A stretch of DNA of 7,488 nt, from positions 1 through 7,488 of the forward strand of contig SKOF01000259.1 in the NCBI GenBank assembly GCA_007120155.1, given 5' to 3'. The position numbers and the translations under genes are program-made. This document shows positions 1 through 5,351 of the stretch, piece by piece; within the stretch, counting starts at the first letter, position 1; each line of letters opens with the position of its first letter. This stretch comes from Thioalkalivibrio sp. (GTDB lineage Bacteria > Pseudomonadota > Gammaproteobacteria > Ectothiorhodospirales > Ectothiorhodospiraceae). The notes beneath the pieces were generated by a model, which was not told where the DNA came from, searched no databases, and saw only the letters and a list, made by a program, of their open reading frames with translations.

Positions 1-118
1 CCGCACCCCCGGCATCGGTGTGCAGTTCAACCCCCAGGACAACGGCGCCACCCGCAACAAGATCGAAGGTCTGCTGGCCGGCGCCCTGCAGGCCGATCGT
101 CCGACACATACGATGTAA
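1..118 (+). CDS. pilZ: Type IV pilus assembly protein PilZ, C-terminal end (5' truncated by window)
   Basis: The frame open from the window edge gives 38 residues before the TAA at 116-118. They contain GIGVQF, then NKIEGLLAGAL, and end in DRPTHTM. From memory of Pseudomonas PilZ, whose C-terminus carries GVGVQF, RNKIE and the terminal RPTHTM, this is the end of the non-canonical PilZ-domain protein needed for type IV pilus assembly. Known pilus-type PilZ proteins act in the cytoplasm with the assembly ATPase machinery and often do not bind cyclic-di-GMP. The N-terminal part lies outside the window, so its ligand motif cannot be judged. The TatD-family gene downstream on the same strand supports the call, since holB-pilZ-tatD is a familiar order in gammaproteobacteria. 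The identification rests on a short stretch, but the tail is distinctive. Confidence 0.88.
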   Translation, partial: RTPGIGVQFNPQDNGATRNKIEGLLAGALQADRPTHTM

Positions 119-126
119 GAGCGAGG

Positions 127-237
127 TTCAAGAATCAAGATTCAAGATTTAAGATTCAAGGAGGGCCGCGGTGCCTCAGGGTGACTACGAAGTCATCGAA
201 GCCTTCCCCTTGAATCTTGAATTTTGATTCTTGAATC
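127..237. repeat. Inverted repeat made of 7-bp units between pilZ and tatD
   Basis: The left arm (127-161) is five tandem heptads of the type TTCAAGA, some with one changed base. The right arm (208-235) is four heptads of the inverse type TCTTGAA. Bases 127-147 match the reverse complement of 215-235 at 20 of 21 positions, so the transcript could fold into a long, AT-rich hairpin. The centre (162-207) is GC-richer and holds a small perfect stem, TGACT at 182-186 with AGTCA at 191-195. The arms are much more AT-rich than the flanking genes. The element nearly fills the pilZ-tatD gap and ends about ten bases before the tatD start codon. It carries no coding sequence that I believe. It may be a small non-autonomous mobile or REP-like element or a heptad-repeat expansion; no family can be assigned by eye. 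Confidence 0.75.
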
Positions 238-246
238 GCCCTTAAT

Positions 247-1020
247 ATGCTCATCGATTCCCACTGCCATCTGGATCGCATCGATCTGGAGAAATTCGAC
301 GGTTCCCTGGACCACCTGCTCGCGGCGGCCCGCGAGGCGGGTGTGGTGCACATGCTTTGCGTGAACATCTCGCTGGAAGGGTATCCGACGGTGCACGGCA
401 TCGCGGAACGTTACCCGCAGGTGTCGTGCTCCGTGGGCGTGCATCCCGGAGAGTCCGAGGGCGCCGAGCCCACCGTGGAAGACCTGGTCACCCGGGGTCG
501 CGACCCCCTGGTGGTGGCAGTGGGGGAGACCGGGCTCGACTATCACTACCACCCGGACGATAACGAATGGCAGCGCGAGCGCTTCCGGGTGCATGTGCGC
601 GCGGCCCGGGAACTGGGCAAGCCGCTGATCATCCACACCCGTGATGCCCGTGAAGACACCATCGGCATCCTGCGCGAGGAAGGTGCCGACGGCCCACGCG
701 GCGTGATGCACTGCTTCACCGAGACCTGGCAGATGGCACGGGCCGCCCTGGACCTGGGCTTCTATATCTCGTTCTCCGGAATCGTCACGTTTCGCAATGC
801 CGAGGCACTGCGGGACGTAGCCCGGCGCGTGCCGGACGACCGTCTGCTGGTGGAGACCGATGCGCCCTACCTGGCTCCCGTTCCCCACCGCGGCAAGACC
901 AACCATCCCGCCTGGGTGCGCGACGTGGCCGCCACGGTGGCCGAGGTGCGCGGCACCGATCTCGAAACCATCGCCGAACTGACGACGCGCAACTACGATG
1001 CCCTTTTCGGGCGCGGCTGA
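247..1020 (+). CDS. ycfH: TatD-family metal-dependent deoxyribonuclease (YcfH type)
   Basis: The 257-residue protein has the usual length of TatD-family hydrolases, cytoplasmic TIM-barrel enzymes with two metal ions that act as 3'-5' exonucleases on DNA and in some cases have D-aminoacyl-tRNA or other roles. The expected metal ligands are visible: His6 and His8 in the N-terminal DSHCHLD, Glu94 in VGETGLDY, His130 in IIHTRDA, His155 in MHCFTE and Asp205 in VETDAPYLAP. The blocks FYISFSGIVTFRNAE and PVPHRGK agree with the YcfH branch as I recall it from E. coli, which also sits beside holB in many genomes. ATG 247 is the natural start, because the DSHCHLD motif begins three residues later. No Shine-Dalgarno sequence precedes it (the upstream bases are cgcccttaat), probably because the heptad repeat lies directly upstream. 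It converges on the RES toxin gene, with a 57-bp gap and no clear U-tract terminator. Confidence 0.95.
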   Translation: MLIDSHCHLDRIDLEKFDGSLDHLLAAAREAGVVHMLCVNISLEGYPTVHGIAERYPQVSCSVGVHPGESEGAEPTVEDLVTRGRDPLVVAVGETGLDYHYHPDDNEWQRERFRVHVRAARELGKPLIIHTRDAREDTIGILREEGADGPRGVMHCFTETWQMARAALDLGFYISFSGIVTFRNAEALRDVARRVPDDRLLVETDAPYLAPVPHRGKTNHPAWVRDVAATVAEVRGTDLETIAELTTRNYDALFGRG

Positions 1021-1077
1021 CGCCTTGTTTCATCACGAAGCGCACGAGGAAAAGGGATATCGCTCGCCAGGTTGCGC

Positions 1078-1827
1078 TCACGGTGCCGGGCGGGGCAACT
1101 CACCGTTCACCAGGAAGCGTTCCAGCGGCAGGGTGTGCAGTTGACCGCCGGCGTCGGGGAGAAAAGAGGTCTGTTCACCCGCCGTCTCGCAGGTCCACTG
1201 TTCCTGGTTGCGCGGGCGACGGCTCGCGAGCGCACCGGGGGTGAACAAAGCCGCGTTGAGCCCCGGGTCGCGCGCCGAGCGATACTCGAATACTTCGATC
1301 CCGACCGCACGCATGGCGGAGCCCAGACGCTGGGTCGCGCCATAGACGGATGGATGGGTCAGCACGTCCCGGAAGCGGTCGAAAGGGGGCTCCTGCAGCT
1401 GCAGGCCGTGGTCGCTTCGATAGCTCGCCTCAAAGATCGTGTGCCGCGTGATGAACGGCCGCGTGGGCGGCGTTTCCATGGCGTACCAGAAGTGGAACCG
1501 GTAGAAGGCCGCTTCGGCCAGCAGCGTGGGCAGTGACAGCGAACCGTAGAAGAGGCTCGGCTCGAATCGGGCGCCGAATCTTGAGCCATGGCGCAGGGGC
1601 GGATAGCGGAAAGGGGTGCTGAGCAGGTAGTGGCGTGGCGCTCCGGCAGGGATCGGCGGCTTGGTCCCTTCCAGGAGGGCCTCCAGGACGGCCTGTTCCT
1701 CAAGGGAATCCACGAGACTCGCCGTGGCCACCTGTTCCTGGCTCTCCACGATGCGAAGGAGAGTGCCGCGCAGTTGGCCCGGCCGGGCGTCCCTTGCACA
1801 GGCCTCCCAGATGTCCGGTTCGGTCAT
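1078..1827 (-). CDS. RES-domain toxin of a type II toxin-antitoxin system (NAD+-targeting)
   Basis: This 249-residue protein carries a RES domain from about residue 60 to 220. The eponymous residues can be placed: Arg83 in GSRFG, Glu105 in LLAEAAFYR and Ser184 in EYRSARDPG, with Tyr94 of LFYGS also in a conserved spot. Characterised RES toxins have an ADP-ribosyltransferase-like fold; MbcT degrades NAD+ by phosphorolysis, while ParT modifies phosphoribosyl pyrophosphate synthetase. Which chemistry applies here cannot be read from the sequence. It has about 60 more N-terminal residues than the shortest family members. It follows the antitoxin by 16 bp on the same strand, so the two should be cotranscribed. 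There is no strong ribosome binding site; a small stem, GGGC/GCCC at 1831-1841, lies just before the start and could lower toxin translation. All three key residues are present, so it looks intact. Confidence 0.9.
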   Translation of the reverse strand: MTEPDIWEACARDARPGQLRGTLLRIVESQEQVATASLVDSLEEQAVLEALLEGTKPPIPAGAPRHYLLSTPFRYPPLRHGSRFGARFEPSLFYGSLSLPTLLAEAAFYRFHFWYAMETPPTRPFITRHTIFEASYRSDHGLQLQEPPFDRFRDVLTHPSVYGATQRLGSAMRAVGIEVFEYRSARDPGLNAALFTPGALASRRPRNQEQWTCETAGEQTSFLPDAGGQLHTLPLERFLVNGELPRPAP

Positions 1828-1843
1828 GGTGGGCGCCGCCCGC

Positions 1844-2206
1844 TCAGACCTTTCCGCGCATGGCGTCCAGGTACTCGGTGACGCGAATCAGTCCCTGCAC
1901 GGTACACACCTGCGCGGCCGGCACCCCGCCGGTATCCCGGTTCGGCGTGTGCATCCAGTGGCGCATCTGCTCCGGTTCACCGCCCACCAGCACGAACAGG
2001 GCCCGGTAACAGCGCACCAGCAGCAAAGCCAGTTCGCCCGCCTTGCTGGCCGGGTCAATCCGGCCCCGGACCAGGGTGCTGCGATCCTTTCCGATCACCT
2101 GACCAAGTACGGTACGGCTCAACCCCAGGGCCTTTCCGGCATTGAGAAAGGCCGTGGTCAGTGTTTGTGCCGGATCGATGCGAACCGGGCTGGCTGCCTG
2201 GGACAT
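1844..2206 (-). CDS. Xre/MbcA/ParS-family antitoxin (DUF2384 toxin-binding domain)
   Basis: The 120-residue protein has two parts. Residues about 16-47 (KALGLSRTVLGQVIG followed by KDRSTLVR) look like an Xre-type helix-turn-helix. Residues about 55-118 match the MbcA/ParS toxin-binding domain, including the typical WMHTPNRDTGG block, an EGL-like QGLIRV and a final EYLDAMRG. In known pairs this domain wraps the RES toxin and shields its active site, and the complex represses its own promoter. The start at 2206 is supported by GGGAG six bases upstream. The order (antitoxin first, toxin 16 bp behind) is standard for this class. The promoter and a perfect inverted repeat lie directly upstream at 2217-2271, as expected for autoregulation. 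Family membership is clear; DNA binding at that repeat is inferred. Confidence 0.9.
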   Translation of the reverse strand: MSQAASPVRIDPAQTLTTAFLNAGKALGLSRTVLGQVIGKDRSTLVRGRIDPASKAGELALLLVRCYRALFVLVGGEPEQMRHWMHTPNRDTGGVPAAQVCTVQGLIRVTEYLDAMRGKV

Positions 2207-2216
2207 GGGACACTCC

Positions 2217-2271
2217 CGAACTGTTGCACAAGTGAATTATCCGCCTCCAATGAGGCATATGCAACAGTTCG
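2217..2271. promoter_or_regulatory. Probable operator pair of the toxin-antitoxin operon (perfect 12-bp inverted repeat)
   Basis: CGAACTGTTGCA at 2217-2228 and TGCAACAGTTCG at 2260-2271 are exact reverse complements separated by 31 bp. On the minus strand the upstream copy overlaps the -35 hexamer, and the downstream copy falls in the early transcribed region just before the antitoxin ribosome binding site. Half-sites that bracket a promoter in this way are typical of autorepressed toxin-antitoxin operons. A second, smaller palindrome, GCCTC-CAAT-GAGGC at 2243-2256, lies between the -35 and -10 hexamers. The outer repeat begins one base past the stop codon of the aminotransferase gene. Binding by the antitoxin is inference from position and symmetry. 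Confidence 0.7.
2236..2264 (-). promoter_or_regulatory. Sigma-70-type promoter of the toxin-antitoxin operon
   Basis: Read on the minus strand there is TTGCAT (2264-2259), then exactly 17 bases, then GATAAT (2241-2236). These match the -35 and -10 consensus at 4 and 5 of 6 positions. Transcription would start near 2230, giving a 5' leader of about 20-25 bases with GGGAG before the antitoxin ATG. The -35 box shares five bases with the outer operator arm. Confidence 0.7.
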
Positions 2272-3393
2272 TCAGCATGCGGCTACGAGTCGCTCCACGG
2301 CCTCCGTCAGGTCGGCCTCCCCGTTATGGAAATGCGGGCTGAACCGTATCCCGCCGCCCCGATGGGCACACAGCACGTTGGCATCCATCAATTGCCGATA
2401 CCGCTTCCCCATGTCTTCCCCGGCGCGGCGGAAGGTGACGATCCCCGCACGCCTTTCGGGGGCCTTTGGCGAAAGGATCTCGAAGGATTTTTCTTCCAGC
2501 AGGTCAATCAGACAGGAAACATTCCCGGAAACACGCTCAGCGATGTTCTCCAGACCCGTCTCCAGAAGCAGGTCCAGGCTCGCCGCCAGGGCATGCACAC
2601 CCAGCATGTTTGGGCTGCCGCACTCGAAGCGGCGTGCGTTCGCCGCCGGCTGCCAGTCCGGCCTTTCGTGGTCGCCCGGGTGCTCCAGCATGTGCCAGCC
2701 GAACTGGTTGAGTTTGAGGCGTTCGCGCACCTCCGGACGCACGTAGAAGGCCGCCAGGCCCTCGGGCCCCAGCATCCACTTGTGTCCGTCCGCAGCCACG
2801 AAATCCGCCTGGCATGCCCGGGCATCGAAGGGCAGGGCACCCAACTGCTGGATGGCATCCACGCAGAACAGGACGCCGCGCCTGCGACAGGCCTCCCCCA
2901 GCCGTTCGAGATCCAGGCGAAGCCCCCGGGCGTACTGAACGGCGCTCACCGAGAGCAGACGTGTCCGGCCATCCATGGCCTCGATCAGTGCGGCTTCGGG
3001 GTCGGGGGCCGTTTCCAGATCCACCAGCCGGGTCCGGACACCGAATCGCGGCTCCAGGGACTGCCAGACGACCCGGTTGGAAGGAAACTCCTGGGTCGCA
3101 CTGACGATGGTGTCCCCGGAGGCCCAGTCCAGGCCGTACGCGACCACGGACAGTGCCTCGGACGTGTTCTTCAGCAAGGCGATGTCATCCGGCGACGGGG
3201 CATTGACGAGGCGGGCCAGGAGTCCGCGCAGGCGGGTTTCTTCTCCGACCCACCGGGCATAGGCCCGGGACCCTTCCCGCATGTTGGCCTCTGCGAATCG
3301 CTCGACTGCCGCCACGGTCCGGCGGGGCCAGGGCGCCACGGCGGCGTGATTCAGGTGGATCAGACCGGGTTCCAGGGGAAACTCCGGGTGCAT
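2272..3393 (-). CDS. Class V aminotransferase-fold PLP-dependent enzyme (cysteine desulfurase-like family, function unknown)
   Basis: The protein has 373 residues from the chosen start (375 from the upstream ATG at 3399, used for numbering here). Fold type I, class V features are clear: LNHAAVAP near the N-terminus, the cofactor-binding NTSEAL at 78-83, Asp181 in CVDAIQQLG, the ADGHKWMLGPEG block with the PLP lysine Lys207, and IRFSPHFHN near the C-terminus. It belongs broadly with SufS/CsdA and isopenicillin-N-epimerase-like enzymes. The histidine that usually follows the third core strand in cysteine desulfurases is replaced (SAVQYARG). The mobile-loop cysteine of SufS-type enzymes is not evident; Cys344 lies in a different context. 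Cysteine desulfurase activity is therefore not supported, and the substrate is unknown. GGAGG (3402-3406) is only two bases from ATG 3399 but eight from ATG 3393, so 3393 is preferred. It ends directly against the toxin-antitoxin operator, on the same strand as that operon. Confidence 0.88.
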   Translation of the reverse strand: MHPEFPLEPGLIHLNHAAVAPWPRRTVAAVERFAEANMREGSRAYARWVGEETRLRGLLARLVNAPSPDDIALLKNTSEALSVVAYGLDWASGDTIVSATQEFPSNRVVWQSLEPRFGVRTRLVDLETAPDPEAALIEAMDGRTRLLSVSAVQYARGLRLDLERLGEACRRRGVLFCVDAIQQLGALPFDARACQADFVAADGHKWMLGPEGLAAFYVRPEVRERLKLNQFGWHMLEHPGDHERPDWQPAANARRFECGSPNMLGVHALAASLDLLLETGLENIAERVSGNVSCLIDLLEEKSFEILSPKAPERRAGIVTFRRAGEDMGKRYRQLMDANVLCAHRGGGIRFSPHFHNGEADLTEAVERLVAAC

Positions 3394-3474
3394 CGTCATG
3401 CCCTCCGGCCGTGAAGGCGTGGCTGATCCGTCGGCCCGGGGTGATCGGGCCGGCTGTGTGAGCGCAGGGCGGTA

Positions 3475-3540
3475 TTCACAATGTTACACATGAGATATAC
3501 TTCATATCATCTTAATTTAATTAAGAAATATATGAGGCAC
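3475..3540. promoter_or_regulatory. AT-rich palindromic core of the divergent intergenic region (probable promoter/operator area)
   Basis: This stretch is strikingly AT-rich within a GC-rich window and lies between two divergent genes. Its centre is a near-perfect palindrome: CTTAAT at 3511-3516 and ATTAAG at 3520-3525 around TTA, flanked by CATAT (3503-3507) and ATATG (3530-3534). Promoter-like pieces occur, for example TTCACA at 3475-3480 and TATACT at 3496-3501, but their spacing of 15 bp is short. No single promoter can be fixed. Transcription of the KamA-like gene, the aminotransferase gene or both probably starts in or near this area. Regulator binding is inferred only from symmetry and position. 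Confidence 0.45.
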
Positions 3541-3819
3541 TGGATCGGCAAAGGGGCCCGGCTCCGGGCCACGCAGCCTGCTGAGGACACTGTGCCCCCG
3601 GGCGGCGGTGACGGCAAGTGCCGGTTTGCAAACTGCAACGCCCATGGGGTAAGTTAACCGGCCTTTACCCATCCACTGACCGGCGGCGCGCGGGGTCGCT
3701 CGAAGCGCGCGTGCCGGTGATTCCATGACTCGGCTTGCACGCCTGCGGGGCCCTGTCATCACCCCGGATCCGAAGGGGACCCGAGTTCCCCGGGGTCCGG
3801 TAGCAATCGGAGGCGCGAC
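3541..3819 (+). other. Long hairpin-rich region upstream of the KamA-like gene (possible structured leader)
   Basis: If transcription begins in the AT-rich core, the KamA-like gene has a leader of nearly 300 bases. Several stems can be read off: GGCCCG/CGGGCC at 3555-3570 with a 4-base loop; a palindrome GTTTGCAAAC at 3624-3633; ATGGGGTAA/TTACCCAT at 3644-3672 with one bulged G; a two-part stem, ACCGGC (3679-3684) with GCCGGT (3713-3718) enclosing GCGCGC (3686-3691) with GCGCGC (3705-3710); and ACCCCGG (3761-3767) with CCGGGGT (3790-3796). The last overlaps competing pairings, GGGGA with TCCCC and GGACCC with GGGTCC, shortly before the ribosome binding site. I recognise no known riboswitch core. 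No credible gene lies here. Regulatory function is inferred and weak, since GC-rich DNA pairs easily by chance. Confidence 0.35.
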
Positions 3820-5187
3820 ATGAGCTCAGTACTCAAGTTCTATAACGACAAAGCCCTGGGTGAGATCGAGGCCCGCAACTTCAAGGTCTTCAACGACCGC
3901 AGCCTGGAGAAGATTCCGCAACTGGCCCGCCTGTCCGACGCCCGGCGATTCGAGATGAAGGTGGTGTCCAGCGTACTGCCGTTCCGCGTCAACGAGTACG
4001 TGATCAACGAACTGATCGACTGGGACCGGGTGCCGGATGATCCCATGTTTCAGTTGACCTTTCCCCAGCGGGACATGCTGGCCCCCGAAAGCTTCGAGCG
4101 TATGGCGGAGCTGCACCGCAGGGGTGCCGACAAGACGGAGATTGCCGCGCTCGCCCATGAATTGCGCGAGGAATTGAATCCCCATCCCGCGGGCCAGCTG
4201 GACATGAACCGGCCCAGGATGGACGGGGAGGTGGTCGAGGGCCTGCAGCACAAGTACCGGGAAACGGTGCTGTTCTTTCCCAGCCAGGGTCAGACCTGCC
4301 ACTCCTACTGCACCTTCTGCTTCCGGTGGGCCCAGTTCGTGGGCGACAAGGAGCTGCGCATCGCATCCAACCAGTGTGACCAGGTGCTGGGATACCTGCG
4401 CCGCCATCCGGGCGTGACCGATCTGCTGGTCACCGGGGGCGACCCCATGGTCATGAAGACCCGGAACCTCGCCCAGTACCTGGAGCCGTTGCTGGAGGAC
4501 GCCGGACTTGCTCATGTGCAGACCATCCGCATCGGCACCAAGGCGCTCACCTTCTGGCCGCATCGATTCGTCACCGACAATGACGCCGACGAGCTGCTGG
4601 ACCTCTTCGAGCGCCTGGTGAAGGCGGGCCGGCACGTGGCCATCATGGCGCACTACAACCACTGGCGGGAACTCGAGACGCCCATCGCCCGGGAGGCCAT
4701 CCGCCGGCTGCGGGAGACGGGTGTGGAGATCCGCAGCCAGGGACCGCTGCTGGCGCACATCAATGATGATCCCGATGTCTGGGCGCGCCTGTGGAAGACC
4801 CAGGTGCAGCTGGGCATCATCCCGTACTACATGTTCGTGGAGCGCGACACCGGTGCGCGGCGCTACTTCGAAGTGCCGCTGGCCAGGGCGGCCCGGATCT
4901 ACCGGGAGGCCATGCAGCGTGTTTCCGGCCTCGGTCGCACCGCCAGGGGCCCGTCCATGAGCGCCGGGCCCGGCAAGGTGGAGGTCCAGGGCGTGGCCGA
5001 GATCCAGGGTGAGAAGGTATTCGTACTGCGCTTCATCCAGGCCCGCAACCCGGAATGGGTGCAGCGGCCGTTCTTCGCAAAGTACGACGAAGAGGCCACC
5101 TGGCTGAATCACCTCAAACCCGCCTTCGGAGAGGAGAAGTTCTTCTTCGAGGACGAGTACGAAGCCATGCGGGCGGGTAACGGGTAG
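3820..5187 (+). CDS. KamA-family radical SAM protein (lysine 2,3-aminomutase-like, substrate uncertain)
   Basis: The 455-residue protein has the KamA-family [4Fe-4S]/SAM motif CHSYCTFC (Cys160, Cys164, Cys167), then TGGDP at 205-209, and a probable PLP-binding Lys386 in the SAGPGK loop. The N-terminal LPFRVNEYV and LTFPQRDML also match the family. KamA enzymes use SAM-derived radicals and PLP to shift an amino group from C2 to C3 of an amino acid. Some features depart from clostridial lysine 2,3-aminomutase. One lysine-binding Asp has a counterpart in HINDD (about 316), but the second, seven residues before the PLP lysine, is replaced by Ser379. There is no cysteine after Cys186, so the C-terminal zinc cluster of that enzyme is absent. 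The substrate may therefore not be lysine. No acetyltransferase of the beta-lysine osmolyte pathway is adjacent. The start is well set by GGAGG six bases upstream. BioA follows 164 bp later on the same strand, across a repeat. Confidence 0.88.
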   Translation: MSSVLKFYNDKALGEIEARNFKVFNDRSLEKIPQLARLSDARRFEMKVVSSVLPFRVNEYVINELIDWDRVPDDPMFQLTFPQRDMLAPESFERMAELHRRGADKTEIAALAHELREELNPHPAGQLDMNRPRMDGEVVEGLQHKYRETVLFFPSQGQTCHSYCTFCFRWAQFVGDKELRIASNQCDQVLGYLRRHPGVTDLLVTGGDPMVMKTRNLAQYLEPLLEDAGLAHVQTIRIGTKALTFWPHRFVTDNDADELLDLFERLVKAGRHVAIMAHYNHWRELETPIAREAIRRLRETGVEIRSQGPLLAHINDDPDVWARLWKTQVQLGIIPYYMFVERDTGARRYFEVPLARAARIYREAMQRVSGLGRTARGPSMSAGPGKVEVQGVAEIQGEKVFVLRFIQARNPEWVQRPFFAKYDEEATWLNHLKPAFGEEKFFFEDEYEAMRAGNG

Positions 5188-5210
5188 GGCCATTTCCGGC
5201 CACCGTTGCT

Positions 5211-5299
5211 AACGCGGAGGGCGCAGAGACGCAGAGATCGCGGAGGATTCATTTAACAACAAAGCTCTGCGTCCTTCGCGTCTCTGCGCCCTCCGCGTT
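5211..5299. repeat. 89-bp palindromic repeat element with perfect 22-bp arms
   Basis: Bases 5211-5232 (beginning AACGCGGAGGGCGCAGAG) and 5278-5299 are exact reverse complements over 22 bp. Inside, GACGCAGAG at 5228-5236 pairs perfectly with CTCTGCGTC at 5265-5273, overlapping the outer arm, so two alternative stems are possible. The central bases around 5247-5263 are AT-rich. The composition, with repeated GCAGAG and GCGTC words, resembles the dispersed intergenic elements of type CGCAGAGACGCAGAG that I recall from many proteobacterial genomes. It carries no gene. It lies 23 bp after the KamA-like stop codon and could also stop transcription in either direction, though a run of only three T follows the right arm. 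Confidence 0.85.
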
Positions 5300-5351
5300 T
5301 CATCTCGCAGCACGCAAGACCGCCACCCGCGTCGGCTGATACACTTTTCAC

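Noticed and set aside
2272..3393. The class V enzyme as a true cysteine desulfurase (SufS/IscS).
   Set aside because: The conserved histidine after the core strand and the mobile-loop cysteine are not evident, and no Fe-S assembly genes are adjacent.
2326..3414. A 362-codon plus-strand open frame opposite the class V aminotransferase gene.
   Set aside because: The minus-strand protein has clear PLP-enzyme motifs, and the plus-strand product has none; it is an antisense shadow.
3532..3657. A 41-codon plus-strand open frame with two cysteines near its end (CRFANC), upstream of the radical SAM gene, suggesting a leader or precursor peptide.
   Set aside because: There is no ribosome binding site, it starts inside the AT-rich palindrome, and KamA-type enzymes are not known peptide modifiers. 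Its conservation in relatives would be needed to revive it.
3517..3762. An 81-codon minus-strand open frame in the divergent intergenic region.
   Set aside because: Its protein is rich in Arg, Ala and Pro with no recognisable motif, lacks a credible ribosome binding site and overlaps the stem-forming region; it looks like a chance frame in GC-rich DNA.
3541..3819. A cobalamin, lysine or SAM riboswitch before the KamA-like gene.
   Set aside because: No known riboswitch core motif could be recognised in the region.
3826..5193. A 455-codon minus-strand open frame almost exactly opposite the KamA-like gene.
   Set aside because: It mirrors the real gene codon for codon, has no family motifs and is explained by the strong third-position GC bias of the plus-strand gene.
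5211..5299. The palindromic element as part of a CRISPR array.
   Set aside because: There are only two inverted arms, no direct repeats with regular unique spacers, and no cas genes.
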